64,000 nt of DNA from Amoebidium appalachense (taxonomy: Eukaryota; Ichthyosporea): contig CAVNZM010000010.1 in NCBI GenBank assembly GCA_963693365.1, positions 5,580,001 to 5,644,000 on the forward strand. Reading direction: 5' to 3'. Shown piece by piece: positions 11,924 through 27,098 of the stretch (position 1 is its first letter; every line of letters begins with the position of its first letter). A program made the translations under genes and the position numbers. The notes below the pieces were generated by a model, which was not told the origin of the DNA, made no database searches, and saw nothing but the letters and a program-made list of their open reading frames with translations.

Positions 11924-13496
11924 CCCTTTGGTGGAGGGAGGATTTATGTGGTGAAAGAACGGGAAAGTAGGGAAATTTTGTTTAAGGTGGGGTTGTTGTG
12001 GGTGATGCAAGCTAGGTTACTTCCGTAAACCCCCCTCTACTAACTGGTGTGGAGGAGTTTTTTTTAAAAAACGGGAAACTTAAGAAATCACACTACAGTG
12101 AAACGGGTTCTTTTGGGGCAATATAAGGCTGTTTTGCAGTAGTGGTGCCTTGAGAAGATGCAGAATACATATGCACTACTGGACGTAGTGGACACACGAG
12201 AAAAAGACTGGTCATAGGAAGTAGGTGTGTCTTTTGTGTTAGTTGTGTTAAATGCCGCATTGGAACTGAAGCAGGCGGTTAGTCACGACAAATTTTGAAT
12301 TCATGGGCTAGGTCTGCTGTCGGGTTACAAAACAGGGTACGACAAACAAGCCGATATGTAGTTTTTTTAATCAGGCTGGTTGTTTACGTATACAGCTACG
12401 CATCTTACTGCGAAATAAACACTACCAAAACTAATTGGCCTAAGTAGTGTACGACAATTCGCAGCTGGGAAGGGGTGCTTCAAATGTGCCCTCGGGGAGC
12501 TCCCCCCCACCAGGGGAAGACCCCAAGCTGGTGTGGGGTCACTAGCTAAGGACTCGAGTTCGGCCGAGAAAGTCTTTGTATAGGACCGGGGCTGGATGGT
12601 GTCACAGGCCCGGTGTGTGCAAGCTAATAAGGCACATCAAGCTATGCCAGCACCAGGTCTGAGAACTTGTGATGTTTGCGAGATTCACGCTGCATGTAAA
12701 GCATTATGTGTCAGAATTAGCTTGCGCTCTGGTGACCTGCACACCATGGCACCATCTATGTCTCGGTGAGCCCGTGGACGTTCATATGTATGGGGGCGAA
12801 TGGAGAGCTTCGGTTAGGTCCCGATTCTAGTGCACGTGCCGCCTACTATCATATTGACTGTAACTGAATTGGAGAGGAGGGGGGCCCGGGGAGGTTAAGG
12901 CGGTTACGGGTGGAGGAGAGGAAACCCGCAACCTGACCTGCCAGGTGGGTTCTCCCCCCTCCCCCTCTCCCCCCCCCCCTCGTGCACTCTTTCCCCCTTC
13001 GCCGGGGGGGGGGGGGGGGGGGAGGGGACTGGCCACCGGCGCTTCGCACGAGCGACATTTTCTGGGCTGCACAGTTAGCCCTCTGTCATCGAATGCTTGC
13101 TGCTTCACCATCTTGCCTGGCCTGGCGGCTTTGATGACACAGGCACCGTGCACACAAGTGACTCTGCAACCCGAGCACCATGGGTAACATGCACACCACC
13201 TTTACGTGACAAACACATTTACATGGGTAAATGCTAACGCACACACTCGCACAACGTGACACCCAGGCTAACAGCAGACACATACACTATTAAACAGTGA
13301 CACACATGCTTGCACGTGCGTGCCTCACATACTCACGCACATACACACAAGTCTACACTCCGTATAAAGCTCACCCATATACACACACAGAGAAACACCG
13401 ATAGCGGCTTGCCAAGCATTTATCATACACAACCGCACACATATACAGTGGGGCACACATGAGCGCACCACCAGGGACGTAAGAGTAACAAAGACA
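11924..13496. other. Intergenic region downstream of the membrane-protein gene
   Basis: No gene seen. An AATAAA hexamer at about 12414 could serve a long 3' UTR. The segment 12952-13023 holds a C-rich tract followed after a short spacer by about 20 G, which could fold back on itself. From 13160 to 13495 the sequence is CA-rich but irregular. Confidence 0.5.
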
Positions 13497-14110
<614 letters not shown>

Positions 14111-14220
14111 AACAAAACTGACATAGTCCGCGCCATAATTTCAAGGGGTACGGAACAAAAGTAAGAAGTAGATGGATGAGTTGGGAGAGGGAGATGTGAG
14201 TGGAGATGGTCCCCCGAAGA

Positions 14221-14299
14221 AGGGGGGGGGGGGGGGGGGGTATGTGTGTATGTGTTTTTTTTTTTTTTTTTTTTTTGGGGGGGGGGGGGGGAGGGGGGG

Positions 14300-14331
<32 letters not shown>
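14221..14331. repeat. G run, T(n) and G(n) composite homopolymers
   Basis: A G run of about 20, a short T/G/A spacer, about 22 T, then about 55 nt of G interrupted by a few A. This is one of several T(n)G(n) composites in the window. Confidence 0.9.
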
Positions 14332-14333
<2 letters not shown>

Positions 14334-14340
14334 TCAACTG

Positions 14341-15651
14341 CAAGTAGCATCTGCTCGATTCCAAACTGTATTGAATGGGTGCACGTGACTGTCATGTTGG
14401 CCCTCTGTGATGGTGTACTTATTATCTTTTGCTTTATGGTCATGTTTGTTACTGTTGGCACCCTCCCGCGGCCCGGGGGCACCGTTTGCGGCTTTTGCTC
14501 AAGGGTCACATTTTGGCGCCAAAACCACTAGCGGGCCAATAAAATTACGCCACCTAAATCCCCCCAAACCCTTTCGCGTGGCCTAAAGTTTACTACCGAG
14601 CGCCCACCCCCTCTCCCACCTCCTACGAACAGAACCAACAGGGCACGTTAACTTACCCAAGGGTTAGCAGAACTCTCCAGCAGACAGCAGTGATAGCAAT
14701 CGATTTTTTTTTAAGAAAAAAAAAGGGGGGGAATTATGGCTGCAATGACCACAGAAGGGGTAGCTGAACAGCAGCAGCTTGTCCTGATCTAGGGAGCCAC
14801 ACTGCGCTGGCTTTACGAGCATGACTCGAACACGAACAGTTCATGCGGTTCGAAGGCTATAAAGTGCGCATATGTGAGGTTGTAGGCCATGTTTTTTCAA
14901 GTTTTTCGGTCTTTAGTGTGGAATTTTCGGACAGCTCTCACCCCTGCCACCGCACGCTTTCACTTGTGCTTCTGTGCACGCCATGGCTATGGCATGCCAG
15001 TGGCACTAGTGCAGTGAGTCGTAAGTTCTTCGAATTTACATCTTTGACCAGCCTGGTTATTGTTTGTGTATTGTAGTGTCAACCGTGGGCTTCAATCAAC
15101 ACCACCATTATCAATGAAGCTCGAGTAATTGCGTCCCTGTCACCATAGGTAAGTGCTGCATACTGTAATCCCAGCTGCAGGCCACGAGCACCAGCTACTG
15201 TGCCATGCTGCCCACATGTGCGAGTTGGAGTCTTGTATTCGATATTGCATGTATAAACAAGGTGTACATATTGAGGCCTACAGTTGTTTCATGCATGCTA
15301 TGTTTCTGTTTTCTGGTTAGCGTTTTCCAAATGCACGGCTTTCAGAAGGCACCCGGAACTAGCTGGTGCCGCATTAATTCTCTATAACCATGTGGCCATG
15401 GACTCTGCTCGGTGATGATTGTTTTTTGTCCTGGTAACGTTATAACGTTCATTCATCTGTTTTTGTTGGCTCCCTTGCTCTTCATAAGCCTTTTTTTCAT
15501 CTTGCTCTCTCTTTGAAATGGAGCTCTCGAGCTACCCACTCGTCCAAGTAACTAATATCTGATGCCAAACAAAACATATCATTATTCACTCCCAATCCAG
15601 ACTCAGTGTCGAGCTGAGGCTCACACCCAGGGCCGAGTGTGAAACACCAAG
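14341..15651. other. Intergenic region upstream of the sacsin-like gene
   Basis: No coding exon was supported. The region is mostly unique sequence. A good donor-like site (caccatag|gtaagt at about 15149) could mark a 5' UTR intron of the downstream gene, but I found no acceptor to pair with it. Confidence 0.4.
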
Positions 15652-18261
15652 ATGCCTCGTAAAAAGCAAATCGTTCCGTTCTCCAACATCGTCAACACAA
15701 CTTTGAAGGATTATGATCACCGCCGTGCCCTTTTTGAGGCGCTTGCAAACGCAGATGATGCGGGTGCAACACGTGTGCGGGTGGTGGTCACAGCTGATTG
15801 GCTGTTTGTGCATAACGACGCGTTGTTGACGCAAGATGATTGGGTGGCACTGCAGGTGGGTTTCTGATTAGGGAAGAATTCTAGATGTCAGTGGTGGCAA
15901 AATGGGGGATAAACGAATGTGTTTCCATGCAATCGTTCCAAGAGTTGGTGTGTTAAAGGCTGTGGATGGAGTGTGAGTCGGTTTCATCTGATTCGGTTTG
16001 ACTCTGGTGCACTGCTGTAGTCAGTGATTCAAGGATTACTTTAAGTAGTAGTTTTTCCTACAGGGGGGGGGATTTGCAAAATCCGTCATTATTATGACAC
16101 ACATTTATTTAGCATTATAGTGGTTGAACTAGGCGGCACATATTTTGGAATACCACAACGTCTTCAACCTCTCAACCCCTGTCTCTCTCTGATTGCCCCA
16201 CCCATTCACATACACACACAGCCACGCACACGTAGCGTGAGCCTCCACAAATCCACATACAAAACTACATTCATGCGCACACACACGCACTCACTCATTT
16301 ACTCACTCACTCACACGCACATACTGAAACACAGGAACGAGTTTACTCCAGCACCAAGCTATGGGGTCACGAGGAGAAGATTGGCCGCTTTGGCCGCGGC
16401 TTTTTAACCTTCTATGGGTTTGGTGACGTCATAGTTGTGCACTGCGGCAGCGAAACAGCCACCTTTGAGCCGGCAGAGACTCTGACTGACAGCCAGATTG
16501 CTGCCGTCGAGACCACTGCCCTTACCACATGGGCAAATCTGGATGCAGGGGTGATGTCCTGCCCCCCCCCCCCCCCCCCCCTTTCGAGATCCTCCTCCCC
16601 CTCCCCCCCCCCCCCCCCCCCCCGGCGTAATCCCTGGGAGTTGCGTCACTTATGAGAAAGTCAGGAAAGAAAATGGGACGGACAGAAAATACGTTGCTCG
16701 CTCTCTAAATGCAGCTGACTACCATAGGTGTGTGTGTCTAATAGCAATGCGGGAGATTTCTGAAAGTGCTTCTTGTGTGTTGTGTGTGTCGGGAGATTGC
16801 GGGGGAGAGGGGGGGTGGAGGGGGGGTTGCATTATCAAACGTAAAATGTGCAGGGGTCTTGAACCAGGAAAAAAAAAACTTTAAAGAGGAAGTGTTTTAG
16901 TGCACAAATGTGCTACACCTTAATTAGGTCTACCAGCCCTAGGCCAGGCAAAGATTTCTGATTGGATCAAAATCACCCACAGAGCCACGCAGGCCATCCA
17001 GACAGCAAGCCTGCCCAGGGCACTCTCTTTGCCATCCAGCTCCCAAAAAGCGCCCAATCACGTGCCATTGTTACAACTTATGATGCACACCGATTGGCTG
17101 AATGCCTTTTAACCGAACATGGACCGTACCTCATTCTCCACACCTTGCACCTATCGAGTGTGAGCGTGAGCGTCGCTGGTCCAAACCACGTCTTTTCGGG
17201 TAACGTTACCAAGGAATATTCCAGCAACGGACACGTGAAAACGCGCCTGAAAACACTGTGTGCAGGTGGCGAGGAAAAGGAAGATTTGTATCGTTGGGCG
17301 TTGCAAAAGTTCGACAGTTGTGGGGTGGAGGGAGTGGAGGGAGAAAAAGGAGATGGGGAGGAGGAGGAGGCACAGGTCGAGGTGCCTAAAAAGAGAAAGA
17401 GCAAAGGGAAGATGAACGGAGACACGACCAATAAGAAACGGAAAACGGTAGGTTATCCCCCATAACCTTCCTCCCCCCCCCCCTCCCCCCCTGCATTCAC
17501 CACTTACCCTCCCCTTCTCCCGCCCTATGCCTCCATCTTTTCCCCAGTTTTCCTGGCATGAATAGCCCAGCTCTGTGAACTGTGCCTGCGTGCTTGCTGC
17601 CTTATAAAACACGTGCAGGTTTCATTATTCATGATGTAGGTGATAGCCTTGGGTGGTTGGGGTGCGAGATGGTAGGACGGAAGACGGGAGGGGTTGATAG
17701 GAGAATGTAAATTTTCGTCGTTCCATTTTAGATGGTCTGCCCTCCCCGCTCCTTTTTCTCAACATCTTCCCCTCCCCCCCTTCCCCCCCCCCCCCCCCCC
17801 CCCCCCCTTGGGTCCCGTCTTCCACCCTTTTTGATTATTTTGTGGCCCTCCTACGACTATCGTTCTACCCTTTTTCACAAACCCGCAGTCTGTATTTTAC
17901 TACCTCTGCCCCTCATAACAAACAAATTATATCCCCTTACCCCCTCCTCACTCCTCTCTCTCTCTCTCTTTCTTCCCCTCGCCTTTTCCCCCTCCCCCCC
18001 TCCACCCCCTCCCCCCGTGCCTCATCGACCATTCGTCTCAGCACGCACTCACCCCCTCCGCCCTCCCCCCCCCCCCTCTCCCCCCCTTTCCTCACCTCTC
18101 TCCCCCCCCCCCCCCCCCCTCTCCCCCTTCCTCCCCCCTGCAGCCTAGCACAACTGCTGCCGTGTGTCTTTCCCACGAGACACGTGGGCAGACATTTTTT
18201 TTTCCCACACAGCAACGGCCACTACTACTGTGGACTGAGCATAGGGCAGCATACAGGTACA

Positions 18262-18296
<35 letters not shown>

Positions 18297-18297
18297 G

Positions 18298-18389
<92 letters not shown>

Positions 18390-19754
18390 GTGTGTATTTG
18401 TGTGTACATGCACAACGCCGCGCTTTTGCCCGCTTGTGTAGAATTGTGTGTGGGTGTGGGTGTGTGTGTTTGGGGGGGGGGGAGGGGGGGGGAGGGAGAA
18501 GGGGTGTTTGGGGGGGGGGGGGGGGGGGGAGGAAGAAGGGGGCGGGTTGCTGTTGTTGTGTTCTGTGTTTGTGTCTTGAATGTGAATGTGTGTTTATCTT
18601 GTGTATTTGTGTGTTTAAAATGTATCTCATCAATCTGACTACTGACCCGACCCAATAGGCTATCTTCACTAATTATTTGGCCCCCCTACGCCCTCCCCCT
18701 CCTTTGCCCCTCCCCTTCCTTCCCCTCTTCCCCCCCATACTCCCCCCTCCCCCCCTTTTTCGCGCCCCTCCCCCACCCCCCCCCCCCCCCGGTCCCCACC
18801 TCCTCTCCCCTCCCCCCCCTCCAAAAAAAAAAAAAAAAAAAAAAACACAGGCACCCCCCTGCACGTGCACAAGTGTGATCTGCAGCTAGACTCTGGGCGC
18901 TGTGCCATCAAGGGGGGTCTGCCTGGGCCCAAGCAGTCTGCCGCAATGCTGGCATGGTTGCACACCACGGCACTTGGTATTGAACCCCCCCCCCCCCCGC
19001 CCCCCCCCCCCCCCCCCCCTTCACACACACACATGCACAAACTCTGCGTGCGTGCACACACGCGCGCGCACACGCACACACACAAACACACAGACACAGA
19101 CACACACAAGGAGAACTGCACCCCCTCCTTTCATAGACACCCCAGTTTAGAAATACACACACGGCTAGGATGAAGGTGCTGGTGGGATGAGTAATTTGAA
19201 AGGGGATACTCTTGTTGTTGCCAGTGTATGATGGCAAATTTGTAATTTGGAGGCATGGTGGGGGAATGAGGAGTGGGGCTGGGAGTTGGTGGGGTTGGTT
19301 GTTTGGTGGAAAAGGGGGGGGGGGGGGGGTCGAAGGGGGGTCGATCGTAGCAGACTTTTGAAATTTGTACTCTCTCCCCCAGATTTCCTGCAACACGTCT
19401 GTACTCTTGACGCATGCAAGGCATGGAACAAAATTTCAATATCCTGCGAAGATTTGCAGCCATACAACCCCAGAACAGGGGGGTTTATAAGCCGGCAACT
19501 TGTCAGGGCTGAAATTTCAGGGGATGATGTGGACGATTATACCCTTTTGGAGTACACATATGTGTTTGTGGAGGGGGCTGCAACGTTGTTGAATTTTCAG
19601 AGGGATATCCCCCCTGCGCTGATGGGCTTGGGGGGATACGGAGTGGATTTGGCGGACAACTATGAGCTCATCCTGGGACTGTGGGAGAAGGTGTGTGTGT
19701 GTTTTTTTTACACCGTGTGTGCGTGCGTGCATGCGTGCGTGCGTGCGTGCGTGC

Positions 19755-19827
<73 letters not shown>

Positions 19828-19973
19828 CGTGTGTGTGTGTGCTAGCGAGGACTGGGGAATGGGGGCATCAGGAGAGGGGGGATCTGGTCGCGTATCTCTA
19901 CTTTATTCATATACACATATACATGCACGCGCACACGCACACCCACACGCACACCCACCCACACACGCACACG

Positions 19974-20062
<89 letters not shown>

Positions 20063-20910
20063 ACACACACAAGCACGCGCGAGAACTGTGCTCCTTTGTC
20101 GTCATTCAACCTGTTTCTCTTTTTTTGACCCCTTCATGAACTCATGCGAAGTATGCTGGCCACTAACACCCACTTAACCCCCCCCCCCCCCCCCCCCCCC
20201 CGCCCCTCCCCCCTTCCCTTACACTGATTTTCTCTATATTAATCCCACACAGAAAAATTTATTCCCACACAAACACACAGCAATTAGTAACATGCACACA
20301 GAACGTGTCGTGGCGCGCTCACGCGTGCAGAGGCACACACACACTCACTCACAAATCTCCCCCCCCCCCCCCCTCCTCCTCCTCCTCTCGCCCCCCCCCA
20401 AACACACACACAGGCTGTATCCGGGCTGAGGGCCGAGGAGATAGGTCCCAACAGTGAGGAGCTACCACTTTTAAATTGTGAAACCCACGGGGGGGTTTGT
20501 TCCTACAACCATGCAGCACCCCCTGATGTGTCCCCTTTAACTCAGAGGGGGGTTTTTGCTCCTGTCGGCTCCACATGCCTGGTAAGTTCTGGTTTCACGG
20601 CCAGGAGCTGAAATATCACTGATAAACCCTGCACAAACCCTCCACAGAGGTTTTCTTCCAAGTACAATGATTGGTTGCGGAAGTCGATTTTTTCCCCTCA
20701 ATTTCCCACTGCTTGAAATTCTAAAACTTTACCCCCCCGCCCTCCCCTCCCCCCCCCCCCCTCCCCCCGCCCCCTGTGCGCCTCCCCCTTTTCAAACACA
20801 CATACACGAAAGGATAGGTCCTGCTGAACCATTTTGCGTTCCTTTCTTTATATTTGCATATTCTTGCCGCCGTATACCTTTGTACCCAGTTAAGTGGTTA
20901 AATCACCGTG

Positions 20911-20941
<31 letters not shown>

Positions 20942-21360
20942 TTCCCCACCCCGGGCCTCTTCTCCCTCTTCCCCCCTGTCCCCTCCTCCCCGTTCTCCTT
21001 ACCACCCCCGCCCCCCTCCCCCCCCCCCCCCCCCCCCGCAGGTCTCCATGCATCCAACAAGAGAACCCATCAACCGATTTCTCCAATCTGTTGGTCACCG
21101 TATGACGGAGAAAAAGGGCCATGCTATTACCGACCTAGACACTCTGAGGGGGGGTCTTAGCGCACTTTCCAAAGACCAGAGGGGGATCCTTGTGGCGAAT
21201 TTTCCCTCGTCACCGTTGGTGAAACTGGCGGACGAGAGTGGATGGACGAATTTTGGGGTGTGGTCCAGGTACGCTCTCCACTTTTTCTCCACATCCCACC
21301 CCACCACCACACACACACGCACACGCGCGCGCACACACACACGCACACACACGCACACAC

Positions 21361-21445
<85 letters not shown>

Positions 21446-22465
21446 GCACACAAACACACACACACACAAGCCGTCACAGGCACCGTCCCCCCCCCCCCCC
21501 CCACCACCTCCCCTTCCCCCCCCCCCCCCCCCCCCAATCTACCTTTTTCCCCTTTCGAGCCATTTCACCTCGAAGTTCTACATCACAACTTGAAATAAAT
21601 GAGGCACAGGCAATCGTGACCACTTTCATACTACTTTCTGCTTTAGCCCCGTTTTCCTCGGTGGTATCACACACACATTTGTGATTTGTGAGTATGCCAT
21701 TGGGCACTTTACTGCTGCTCTGTATGCTAGAGTAGCACTATGTAGACTTAACCAATCAACCATCAGATCTCAACTGTGTTAATCGACCAATGTTGAAAAC
21801 GCTAAAACAGCACTGTTAACAAACAAAGCACGAAATTGGTTAATTGTTATTAAAAAAGAAAAAATTAACATTCGTGTCTGATTGGCTGGCTACACTCACA
21901 GGTTACGTCTGCATCAAGAGGTTGTTCCGGGCCCACTCCGGAACCTTCTATCAAGGTGGACCGCTGCGTCTGATTGGCTGAGAGACGGGGACTGTGCGCA
22001 GGAGTGGGACGAGCATGCCGATGCGGATACAGAGCTGCATGATCTTGAGCCAATCGATGCAAAGACAGTCCGCGTGTACCTCAAGGGCCCTGTCCGCTCC
22101 CAATCATGGAAGGTTTGTGACCCGCCAAACCAACCTTGAACCTTTTTTGAGACACAATACCCCTGGGGCCCTTCATTCTCCCCCCCCCCCCCCCCCCCCA
22201 AAAAAAAAAAAAAAAAAAACCCCCACCCAAAAAACCACCCCCACCCCCACCACCCGGGCCACCCCCACCAGCTCTATCCCCCCTTGCTGCCTCTCAACCC
22301 TTCTTACAACCTTATCTTTATCGCATCCACCTGCTTGCTTTTCAACGCTTCCCTCTACGTCGCTACATGCCTGTACCCCTGCAGACCCCCCCCCCCCCCC
22401 CCTCCCCCCCCCCCCCAGCCCCTTCGGTTTCCCCCATAGTACATTTATTCCTTAATCTGCCTCCC

Positions 22466-22496
<31 letters not shown>

Positions 22497-23960
22497 ACAC
22501 ACGAACACACATCTCTCCTCCTGACACTTGCCCACCCACCCAATAGGTTTTCGAATCTATTGGCCACCCGAAATCGCTCATCAGCCTATCGGAGGCCACG
22601 GAAATTGGTGCATTTTTGTGGGACCATGCCGCCGATTCAATTATGGGGCCAGTGTTTGGCAATCCCCCGTGCGAAATTTCGACAATGCCACCAGCAATTA
22701 AGCTACATCCCACCCACGCACACCTGCTTCCGGAGGGATACAAGCGCATTACTGTCGACGTGCTTGCCGGATATGTTTTGCAGGCGTTGTTGAATTTGCA
22801 AGAGCCCCCCTACGAGAAAATCCGGTATTTGGCATGGAGAATGGAGCTCGAATCGTGTTGGAAAACCCCCCTGCCAGCTGATTTCCCGGTGCACAGGGTT
22901 TTGTTTTCCGACGAAAATTACGTCACAGTAAATGAAAATACAAACAATCGCATGAGCAAGAGAGGTCTTCCATTTTTGGAAAGTCTAATCGGAAATTGGG
23001 AGGACTTGAAGGGCCGGATATCACACACGGGCGTGGTTGTTGATTCGACCATGACGGACCAATCAGATGGATGGGTTACCATAGCGACGGCTATTAACCA
23101 ATGGCTGGTAGAATCCCCGGCATCCGAATTTACCGATTGGAGATCGCATGCCGAGGTCCTAATCGGTGGATCAGTTCGCAGTCCGATCGTGTTTGGGCTT
23201 TCCGGCCGGTTGGTGGCTCGGCACCAAGCAATCGTCTACTCCGAGGTCAGCCCCCCCCCCCCCCCCCCCCCCCTCCCCCTCCCTCCCCCCCACTCCCCTC
23301 CCCCCTCTCCCCCCTGCCCCCTCCCCCCGGCTTTCTCCCCTCCCCCCTCCCCGCTCTTCCCCCCTCCCCCTGCCCCCCTCTCACCCTCCCTCCCCCCTCC
23401 GGCTCTCCTGCCGATTGGCTCCCTTCTCGTTAACGGTTGAGGTATAGATTATCGGCCTGTGGCAAAGAAGGTACGCTGGGGAGAGGGGAGGATGGGGATC
23501 AGGGGGAGGGGGGGAGGGGGGGGGGGGGAGGGTGAGAGAGACAAATAGGGGAAGGGGAGGCAGTGGGAGGGGAGGGGGGCGAGGGGGCAGAGGGGGAAGA
23601 GAAAGGAGGGGAGCAGGGAGTGAGGAGGAGAGTAAAGAAGTTTGTTGGCGGGAGGAACAAACTGTTTGTTTGTATTAAGGTGGTATAGGTGGAGAGGAGA
23701 AGTGGGGGGAGGGAGGGGGGGGGGGGGGGGGGGGAGTGTGGTGGTGGCGGGGGTGGTGGTGGTAGTGGGTGGGGGGAGGGGGGGAGGGGAGATTAGGTCG
23801 AAGAGGAGGGGGGAGGGGAGGGGGGAGGACGGGGGGGGGGGGGGGGGGGGGGAAGAAGGGGGGGGGGGGGGGGGGGGGGGACGAAAAGAAGTTGGTCAGG
23901 GCGGATGAGGGGTTTGCAAGATCGGGGATTTTTTTTTTTTTTTTTTTTTTGCCTTTTTGT

Positions 23961-23995
<35 letters not shown>

Positions 23996-25661
23996 AAGGG
24001 GGGAGGGATACAGACTGATAAGCTTGTTTGGCTTACAGGCAGCATGGGATTGTCTTTCAAAGGAGGGTAAATCGAGCAGAGTCAGTGCATATCTGGTGGC
24101 CCCTTCCCCCCAATTTGTCGATTTGATTGGCTTTCCCGGTGCCGATCCCCTACATGATTGGACGATGGAGCACTATGAATTGTATGCGCAGTACGATTAC
24201 GGTGGGGCCATGCAACGGTATGATCGGGAGGTGGATCGGGTGTTCTGTGATTGGCTAAGTATCATGCGCAGACCAGATGAGATCCAGGTATATTAAGTCC
24301 TGTGTCGTCTACATAACATTTTACCCCCCCCCCCCCCCCCCCCCCCACACCCAGTGGCACCCCCCCTTCCCCCCCCCCCCTCCCCAACCAACCCCCCCCC
24401 TCCCCCCCCCCCTCCCCCCCCTTCCATTCCTTTCTGAATAGGTGTTGTGTGGTGAGTAAGCAGAGAAAGCAACACATGAAGACAATAAGAGAGCTCGGGG
24501 CATGCATTGTGTGGGTGAGGGAGGTAGCCTAGGAGAAGGGGGATGGCCGGAGAGAGAGGGGGGAGGGGGGGGGGGGGGGAGGGAGGGGGAGGGGGGAGGG
24601 GGTGGAGGAAGGAAGGGGGGCAGGTAAACACTTTAGAGGCGGAAGAGCTAGTGTTTGGCGGTCATTAATCCCTAAATCCCCCCTCCCAGCATCCACTCCT
24701 TCCCCTCCACAACCACCCACTTCTTCCCTCTAAGACATCGGATAGTCTTTGCTCTTCTCCCTCGTAATGTTTCAAAGAACATTGTTAGTGCCTCGGAGAT
24801 AAAGAGACAGGCAAAAAAAACTGTTCTGGTGTGTGTTGGAAAGATCATAAACCAAACTTATGTACACCTTATCCCGTGTCCATTTGGGTTTACCCCCTTA
24901 CCCCCCCCCCCCCCCCCCCCCCTCCTCCTCCTCGTCCTCCCCGCTCCCCCCTCCCCTTATCCCCTCAACCCCCCCCTCGTCTCTCTTCCAAGCTTCCCCC
25001 CCCCCCTCCCCCTCCCCCCCCCCCCCACCCCCATTCCATCTTCATCATTCCTGTCCTGTCCTGAACGTGCATTGTTGTACAGTTTTAGCACATTCTAACC
25101 CTCTTCTCCCCCCCCCCCCCCCCCCCCCCCGCGGCTATTCTTGCAGGTTGTTCTTCCCGAACAGCCCCCCGAAAATGTACTCGAGGCCCTCCACATTCTA
25201 TTTCCGGACACTGTGGCCACCGTGGCCACCCACTGCCACACCCTCCTGAAATTGTTCCATGTAACCCCCCGCCTGCAACATCTCGCCCAGGGCATCAACG
25301 AAATAGACCCCATGTGGGTGTCTTTTCGGTGGGCGGAAATTTCCACGGCCGCAAATTGGCTCTGCGGCCTGAAAGAATACCGGAAAATGCTCGGGGAACA
25401 CCATTCCCGGGGGGAATATTTTCGAGTTGTACCCCTCGGAAATCGTCTTTACGCACTTGGTGAAATTTTCGCACGGCCATCCCTTGTATATCTCGGAATA
25501 GTTGCTCGGGCAGCTGGGCAGGCTGTTATCCCAGATGGGTTGGAGGTGTGGGAGGAGGATTTTTTCGGTGTCAGGGGCAGCAGCAAAAGATATACAAAGC
25601 AGGATTTTCAGAAGGCACTTCATCAGCTTTACGGGTATATATTCATTTCCCCCTCCCCCCC

Positions 25662-25692
<31 letters not shown>

Positions 25693-26868
25693 ACCTAACC
25701 CCTACTCCCCACCCCTCTCCAACTTTCCCGCTTCCCCTTCCCCCCCTCCCCCCCTTTCCTTTTTTCCACCCTGGTGTATCACGTTTACCTCTCACATACG
25801 TAGCTTTTAACTGTTGGGTACGATGGGAAGTGTGGTAAAATCTGATTCAATGCACGTCACATGTGTCGTATATTGAAAATGGCAATCGGATGAAGATTTT
25901 CACCCTTCCGAGATTGCTGTTCCTGGATGGCCGTTTTTTGGTGTTACAGTGGCACATGAAAGGGAAAAACATGAAAGGGGGTTAAGATAGCCTATGATGA
26001 TGTTGTGGATGAGAGGGAGCAAGTTCTAGAGCAACGGATATTTTCTTTCGTGTGCGTGTGTGTAAGAGGGGGGGGGGGGAGACGGGGAGGGGGGAGGGGA
26101 GCAGTCAATCATTTCGTACGGGGATCTATTTTCTGAGTACTTCAACTGCAACCCAATCCGTTTTCGGATGCCCACTTACTCCCCTTCTACCCCCTCCCCT
26201 CCCCCTCCCCTCCTCCCCCTCCCCTTTTCTCCCCCCCCCCCCTCCCCCCCCCCCCCCCCCCCCACAATCCCATCCCCTCTTCTTCCCCTCCCCCCCCTCC
26301 CGCCCCCCACTTTATCTTGCTTCCAATCTCCCATCCCCCACCCCCCCTCGCGCCCCCACCCCACCCCATCCCACCCCCTCTCTCACCCCCATTTCCATCC
26401 CAATAGGCACGGGACAGCGCCCCCAGTAGAGGTCCGTCGAGCTGTATGGTCTGCATTGATTGGCTTAGAATCATACGACGACTTGGCCATTTCCGCCACC
26501 TATGAGATAGTGGAGACACGTGACGGTGACTTTGCCTGCGCCCCATTGGTCGAGCAGGGTGCCTATGCCCAGTTGCTAGACGGCACCGGGTGCAAAATTT
26601 CTACCACCGCTCGCTTTCCCGTAGGCTTACGTAAGGCGCTTGGGCTCCCACCCGACTCCCCGGACGTCAGACGATTGGCTGTTGCGGTGCAGGCGATCGC
26701 CATGGATACGGCGGCTAAAAATAGACCTGGGAGGTTAAAGGAGGCCATGCAGCTTATTTCGGGCCAGTGGGAAAGGTTCAGCCCGGACCGGAACTATCTA
26801 AGATTTGTGCTGGAGAAGATTGGGAACGTGCCGTGTGTTGTTGTTAAAGGAGTGGTATGGGTCCCATC

Positions 26869-26908
<40 letters not shown>

Positions 26909-27051
26909 ACTTCCCCCTCGTGCACCCCACACTCCCCCCCCCCCCCCCCCCCCCCCCCCCTCCCCCCCCCCCCCCCTCCCCCCCCCCCCCCCCCAACTCA
27001 GATTGCCACTTTTCCCAAAATACACCATGTCGAAAAGGATCTTATGCGCTC

Positions 27052-27098
<47 letters not shown>

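Noticed and set aside
18162-18256. Alternative frame reading [14 protein letters not shown] over exon 4 of the sacsin-like gene
   Set aside because: Its exit phase leads to a stop in the next exon, whereas the HYYCGLSIG frame continues and matches the sacsin family.
23449-23471. 23-nt candidate exon (IIGLWQR) with tag acceptor and gtacgc donor
   Set aside because: The neighbouring exons join in phase 0 without it, and its 23 nt would break the frame.
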